A stretch of DNA of 64,000 nucleotides from Ensifer sp. IC3342 (GTDB lineage Bacteria > Pseudomonadota > Alphaproteobacteria > Rhizobiales > Rhizobiaceae): NCBI RefSeq assembly GCF_020193655.1, contig NZ_JADYVE010000020.1, forward strand, positions 20,297 to 84,296, written 5' to 3'. Position 1 is the stretch's first letter. Each line of letters opens with the position of its first letter. The notes under the pieces are model-generated. The model was not told the DNA's origin. It searched no databases and saw only the letters and a program-made list of their open reading frames with translations. Position numbers and translations under genes: made by a program. Below, one piece after another: positions 60,060 to 64,000 of the stretch.

Positions 60060-60455
60060 ATGCACGGAACGAACATGTACCCGATGACGACTCCCTGGCC
60101 CGATCCGACATGGGTACCGATTTGGATCGACGGTCCGAATGTCCTTTCTTCGCTCGGGCGTCTTCAGACCGACGCGCTCAAGGCAGTGCTTCGCTATCAG
60201 ATCGAAGCGCTAAGGTTCGCGAAGAGCCGGTGTGAAGAGGACCTGCGGTTTCTGGAGGAGATCTGGTCGCCCGGTCACGTGAACGACACGTTCGATTTGT
60301 GGTACGTCTTCTGGCAAAACGCTTTCCTCGATTATTACACGGAGACGGGCCGCTTCGCCGATATCGGCTCCCGCGTTGCGGTCAAAACGGCAAAGCACGT
60401 TCATGAAGAGGAAAAGCTGCTCGCCGGGGATCTGGCCGCGCAAACGGCCATGTAG
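60060..60455 (+). CDS. Phasin-like helical hypothetical protein
   Basis: A 131-residue protein with a proline-rich start (YPMTTPWPDPTWVP) followed by long amphipathic helices: LKAVLRYQIEALRFAKSRCE and EDLRFLEEIW, then VFWQNAFLDYYTETGRFADI. This helical pattern recalls phasin proteins that coat polyhydroxyalkanoate granules, but the resemblance is weak and unverified. AAGGAGCT precedes the ATG, and an FNR/FixK box lies upstream. The P-type ATPase gene follows after 86 bases and may be co-transcribed. Confidence 0.7.
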   Translation: MHGTNMYPMTTPWPDPTWVPIWIDGPNVLSSLGRLQTDALKAVLRYQIEALRFAKSRCEEDLRFLEEIWSPGHVNDTFDLWYVFWQNAFLDYYTETGRFADIGSRVAVKTAKHVHEEEKLLAGDLAAQTAM

Positions 60456-60541
60456 CCGTCGCGCCGCTGGGTGGGAGTGGGCGCCGCCGGAGGCGACAAC
60501 GCTAAAGAACAAGCAAGGCCCACGCAACTTAAGGCGCATCC

Positions 60542-63274
60542 ATGAACGCGGCAACGCTCTCCGACACCACTTCCCGTAGTGAGGATGTCGCAGTCGTCGG
60601 CGCCCCCTGCTCCGGACGCGGCCAAGCGGGATTAAGCCAAAGAGAGGCGGACTTCCGGCTGACGCAATTCGGTCCGAATGCCCTTCCCGAACCACAAGCG
60701 TCATCGCTGATCGCAACGTTCCTGCGCCAGTTTCGCAGCCCGTTGATCTACATCCTGCTGGCCGCAACACTCGTATCGCTCGCGCTCGGCGATATGCAGG
60801 ACGCTCTCTTCATCGGCATCGTCCTCGTCGCGAACGGCGCCATCGGCTGCATGCAGGAACACTCCGCCGGCAAGGCGGCGCTTGCACTGCGCAAGCTGGA
60901 GCAGCCGAAGGCGAACATCATCCGTGACGGGCGCATGCAGGAGATCGATGCCTCTCTCGTCGTGCCGGGCGATCTGGTCGTACTCGAGGCGGGTGGACGC
61001 GTGCCGGCCGACATCAGGCTCACGGACGCAATCGATCTTCTCTGCGACGAATCCCTGCTGACGGGAGAATCGGCACCGGTCCACAAGACCGCGCTGGCCG
61101 TTGAGGCCGCCCCCGAAAAGGGCAGCCGTCCGATGGCCTTCGCGGGGACGCTTGTGACCCGCGGCCGTGGACGCGGCGTGGTCGCGGCCACGGGCGTGGC
61201 GACCGAGATCGGAAAGATCGCCGCCGAGATCGGCAAGGCATCCCTTACCAAGCCCCCGCTGATGATCCGGCTGGAACGCTTCTCGCGGCTCATTGCCTGG
61301 ATCGTCGCGGCTGCGGTCGCGATTCTCGTTCTCGTCGGGATCGCCCGCGCGATGACGCCGAACGAGCTTTTCATGATGTCCGTCGGACTGGCGGTGAGCG
61401 CGATCCCCGAAGGTCTGCCGATCGCGATCTCGGTCGCACTGGCGATCAGCATGCGCCGCATGGCGAAGGCGCATGTCATCGTGCGGCGGATGCCCGCCGT
61501 GGAAGCGCTTGGCTCCTGCACGATGATCGCGACCGACAAGACCGGCACATTGACGCTCAATGAGTTGACCGTGACGGACATCCGCCTGCCGGACGGCACC
61601 GATCTCATCTGCGAGACGGGCGCGGATCTCGACGCCTGCACCATCCGCGGCGACGGGGCCGCCGCCGCGGAGGCGCGAGAACGCGCCGTCGCCTTGCTCA
61701 AGGCCGCGTCGCTGCCTAATGAGGGATCGCTCGTCAAGGAAGGCAACGGCTGGACGGCCGTCGGGGATACGGTCGACGTGGCGTTGCTCGCGGCCGCCTA
61801 CAAGGCCGGCCTGCCGCGGGAGGCCATCGTGGACGACTATCCTCTCGTCGCGCGCATCCCTTACGAGCCGGACATCAAATACGCCGCCTCGTTCCATCGC
61901 CACGGCAACGGCGTCCGCATCTTCGTGAAGGGCGCCGCGGAGACCCTGATCGAGATGGCCGACCGAATGGACATGGCCGGCCGCGCGGAACCGATCGACC
62001 GGGATGCCCTCCTCAAGCAAAAGGAGGAGATGGCCGCGCGAGGCCTGCGCGTGCTTGCTTTTGCGGAAGGCGAAACGGCGGTAGAGACCGATGGCGGCTT
62101 TGGCCGGCATCTCCTGGTCGACCTGGTATTCCTAGGCTTCGCCGGGATGCGGGATCCGGTGCGGCCGGAGGTGCCGCAGGCAATTCGCGATTGCCACACG
62201 GCAGGCGTCGAAGTGGCGATGGTGACCGGCGACGACCCGCGGACGGCGGCAGCGATCGCCTCCGAAGCCGGGCTGATCTTCACCGACGACCAGGTGGTCA
62301 CCGGCGAAGAGGTGCGCCGGGCCGAGGAACAGGGAGAAAAAAGTCTCGATGAATTGACGTACCACGGCCGGATCTACGCGCGCGTGGCGCCTTCGCAAAA
62401 GCTGGCGATCGTCCTTTCGTTCGCGCGCAACGGGCACTTCGTCGCCGTCACCGGCGACGGGGTCAACGATGCGCCGGCGCTGAAACATGCCCATATCGGC
62501 GTGGCCATGGGAAGGAAGGGCACGGAGGTGGCCAAGGAGAGCGCCGACATCGTCATCACCGACGACAACTTCGCATCGATCGTCGGCGGTATCCGGGAGG
62601 GTCGGGTCGCCTACGCCAACATCCGCAAGGTCATCTTCATGCTGATGTCGACGGGAGCTGCGGAGTTGCTGCTGTTCCTGTTGGCGATCCCCCTCGGCAT
62701 GCCGATGCCGCTCATCCCGGTGCAATTGCTCTGGCTCAATCTCGTGACGAACGGCATCCAGGACATCGCTCTCGCCGGCGAGAGCCCGGAGGGCGACGAG
62801 CTGACACAGCCGCCGCGCAGGCCGTCCGAGCCGATCTTCGACCGGATCATGATCCGGCGAATCTTGCAGTCCACCCTCGTCATGGGAGCCGGGGGCTTCC
62901 TGATGTTCTACATGCTGCTTGAGCAGGGCTACGTCGAAGAACAGGCACGCAATCTGCTGTTGTTGCTATTCGTCCTCTTCGAGAACTTCCAGACGCTCAC
63001 GAGCCGGTCCGAACGCAAGTCCGTTTTCGCGCTGGGCGTCTTCGCCAATCCTCTTCTGCTTTCCTCCGTTGCCGCCGCCCAGGCGCTCCATATCGCCGCC
63101 ATGTATACCCCCTGGCTGAGAGAGACCTTGCAATTGTCGCCGATATCCTGGTCGGAATGGGCGGCCCTGTTGCTGGCGGCGTCCTCGGTCCTCTTCGTTA
63201 TGGAATTCGACAAATGGCGGGTCCGCAACGGCACGTCCACAGGCGATCGCCTCGCCGGCGCCTCACGCGCGTGA
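60542..63274 (+). CDS. P2-type cation-transporting ATPase (CtpF-like)
   Basis: A 910-residue pump. The N-terminal cation domain (GLSQREADFRLTQFGPNALP) is followed by LLCDESLLTGESAPVHKT, the M4 motif IPEGLPIAISVAL, the phosphorylation site ATDKTGTLTLNE, the hinge TGDGVNDAPALKHAHIG and the M6 segment LLWLNLVTNGIQDIALAGES. The P-E-G-L-P and N-L-V-T motifs place it with SERCA/PMR1-like Ca/Mn pumps, but M6 has Asn where SERCA has the Ca-ligating Asp, followed by a later Asp. No box of its own; it lies 86 bases after the boxed gene at 60060. Mycobacterial ctpF is a hypoxia-regulon gene. Confidence 0.93.
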   Translation: MNAATLSDTTSRSEDVAVVGAPCSGRGQAGLSQREADFRLTQFGPNALPEPQASSLIATFLRQFRSPLIYILLAATLVSLALGDMQDALFIGIVLVANGAIGCMQEHSAGKAALALRKLEQPKANIIRDGRMQEIDASLVVPGDLVVLEAGGRVPADIRLTDAIDLLCDESLLTGESAPVHKTALAVEAAPEKGSRPMAFAGTLVTRGRGRGVVAATGVATEIGKIAAEIGKASLTKPPLMIRLERFSRLIAWIVAAAVAILVLVGIARAMTPNELFMMSVGLAVSAIPEGLPIAISVALAISMRRMAKAHVIVRRMPAVEALGSCTMIATDKTGTLTLNELTVTDIRLPDGTDLICETGADLDACTIRGDGAAAAEARERAVALLKAASLPNEGSLVKEGNGWTAVGDTVDVALLAAAYKAGLPREAIVDDYPLVARIPYEPDIKYAASFHRHGNGVRIFVKGAAETLIEMADRMDMAGRAEPIDRDALLKQKEEMAARGLRVLAFAEGETAVETDGGFGRHLLVDLVFLGFAGMRDPVRPEVPQAIRDCHTAGVEVAMVTGDDPRTAAAIASEAGLIFTDDQVVTGEEVRRAEEQGEKSLDELTYHGRIYARVAPSQKLAIVLSFARNGHFVAVTGDGVNDAPALKHAHIGVAMGRKGTEVAKESADIVITDDNFASIVGGIREGRVAYANIRKVIFMLMSTGAAELLLFLLAIPLGMPMPLIPVQLLWLNLVTNGIQDIALAGESPEGDELTQPPRRPSEPIFDRIMIRRILQSTLVMGAGGFLMFYMLLEQGYVEEQARNLLLLLFVLFENFQTLTSRSERKSVFALGVFANPLLLSSVAAAQALHIAAMYTPWLRETLQLSPISWSEWAALLLAASSVLFVMEFDKWRVRNGTSTGDRLAGASRA

Positions 63275-63284
63275 TGCCGGCAGG

Positions 63285-63755
63285 AGGTCGAGGACGTCGC
63301 GGACGATCTCTGTCGCCGGCCGATTGGTGTCGATTTCTGTCAGGCGATCTCCCATTTGTCGCAGACCCATTGCCGCGAGAGGACGTCCACGTCGGCATCG
63401 GAGGGCCCTGCGGTCCTGTGGGCGACGCGGCGGCGGAGAACGGACGGTATCGCTTCATGCCGTGTGGCCTGTATGGAGCGGGGGGCCCGCAGGCGGCGGC
63501 CTCGATGCGCTCGCGATTAGGCGCTCTGTCGAAAACGGCGTCCGCGACGGCCGAGCCGCTTATATTCAGGACCGCGAAGGCGCGCCGCGCCGTCTCGTCA
63601 TAGACCTTCTCCGACACGCCCGGAGCCGCGCCTTGGCGGCAACGCTGTGCGTCGCTCTCCGGATGCGGTCGCTTTCCACGATTCTTGCGCCCGGAGGCGC
63701 GTCGAATTGCGCTGCGAGCACGTCCGCCACAGTCGTCCTGCCGGACTCGCTCAGG
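63285..63755 (-). pseudogene. P-loop kinase domain of the Rv2004c-type bifunctional family, decayed
   Basis: Minus-strand pieces in shifting frames match the second domain of the APH/kinase family: LSESGRTTVADVLAAQ (a damaged Walker A, GSGK changed to ESGR), PPGARIVESDRIR, then SEKVYDETARRAFAVL and SAVADAVFDRAPNRERIEAA, HRTAGPSDADVDVLSRQ and ATEIVRDVLDLLPA. Several frameshifts and the broken P-loop make it inactive. The intact first domain of such a protein is encoded separately at 22537-23607. Confidence 0.7.
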
Positions 63756-64000
63756 TGGACTGGCAGCCGCCACAGCCAAAATGCGGCGTCTGCAAACAGC
63801 CGACACCGGGAGATTGTGCAGGCAAATCAGTCGGAGAGGCATCCATCATCGGCGGCACGAGCAGCCTGTCGGCCATCGGCTTCTGCGCTCCATCGAGCGC
63901 CTGGTAGAGAGGAACGAGGGCCGCCTTCAACTTGCGCACGCTTTCGAGCCGGCTGGCGAGAGCGCTTTCCCGGAACACAATACGCTGCAATGGGGTCGCC
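63751..64000 (-). CDS. Spy/CpxP-like LTXXQ family protein, C-terminal part (runs out of the window)
   Basis: The frame is open to the right edge. It reads TPLQRIVFRESALASRLESV then RKLKAALVPLYQALDGAQKP and MADRLLVPPMM, the helical C-terminal pattern of LTXXQ/Spy-like periplasmic proteins, and ends with a Cys-rich HFGCGGCQST. The start and signal peptide are beyond the window. Spy-type proteins act as periplasmic chaperones or metal-stress factors. The stop overlaps the decayed kinase region. Confidence 0.7.
   Translation of the reverse strand, partial: ATPLQRIVFRESALASRLESVRKLKAALVPLYQALDGAQKPMADRLLVPPMMDASPTDLPAQSPGVGCLQTPHFGCGGCQST

Noticed and set aside
60701..62110. 469-codon minus-strand open frame opposite the P2-type ATPase
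   Set aside because: Antisense shadow of a clearly conserved pump gene, with no family features of its own.

Overview
The window looks like an accessory-replicon segment of a rhizobial alphaproteobacterium, most likely Sinorhizobium/Ensifer. The reasons are FixL-type haem-PAS kinases, FixK-type Crp/Fnr regulators, an F1-ATPase zeta-inhibitor homologue (DUF1476), a P1B-5 metal ATPase with a C-terminal hemerythrin domain like S. meliloti Nia, and rhizobial dispersed palindromes. This assignment is inference from gene content. I see no rRNA, tRNA, CRISPR array or intact insertion sequence.

The organising feature is a promoter motif. I located 26 copies of TTGA-N6-TCAA, the FNR/FixK 'anaerobox', nearly all between genes and upstream of starts, plus three one-mismatch copies. 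About one is expected by chance in 64 kb. The motif ties most genes here into one low-oxygen regulon. The regulators sit inside the island as two modules. At 4.9-9.3 kb are a membrane hybrid histidine kinase with a FixL-type PAS, an OmpR-type regulator and a Crp/Fnr protein. At 43.4-46.6 kb are a second OmpR-type regulator, a second Crp/Fnr protein and a soluble FixL-like hybrid kinase.

Layout: 0-3.3 kb holds the end of an ABC-2 permease, Hsp20, a host-attachment-family protein and a scar of gene fragments. 3.3-4.7 kb: hydrolase and small lipoprotein. 4.9-12.5 kb: first regulatory module, small proteins, class III cyclase. 12.5-16.6 kb: FtsH, UspA, nicotinate phosphoribosyltransferase. 16.8-21.5 kb: NAD-kinase pseudogene and a PfkB-ABC transporter operon headed by a CBS stub. 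21.6-31.4 kb: PRPP synthetase, APH-fold protein, Usp proteins, GroEL with DUF1476, PEP synthase, glucokinase. 31.6-35.9 kb: MacB/FtsX-type exporter. 36-43.3 kb: Do-type protease, MBL nuclease, flavocytochrome reductase, aberrant ornithine carbamoyltransferase. 43.4-46.6 kb: second regulatory module. 46.6-64 kb: broken MgtA, Usp, two BON proteins, MgtC-like protein, P1B-5 ATPase, quinone reductase-like flavoprotein, cytochrome c, pentapeptide protein, acyl-CoA ligase-GNAT fusion, P2-type ATPase, remnants.

Together the genes describe survival under oxygen limitation: chaperones and proteases, universal stress proteins, glycolysis/gluconeogenesis switching (PfkB, glucokinase, PEP synthase), PRPP and NAD salvage, ATPase inhibition, ion homeostasis and protein acylation. 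The inventory strikingly parallels the mycobacterial DosR dormancy regulon (Hsp20, Usp, PfkB, CBS protein, nicotinate phosphoribosyltransferase, P2 ATPase, APH/kinase protein) but is wired to FixL/FixK-type control. Several members are broken or truncated, showing the island is being actively rearranged.
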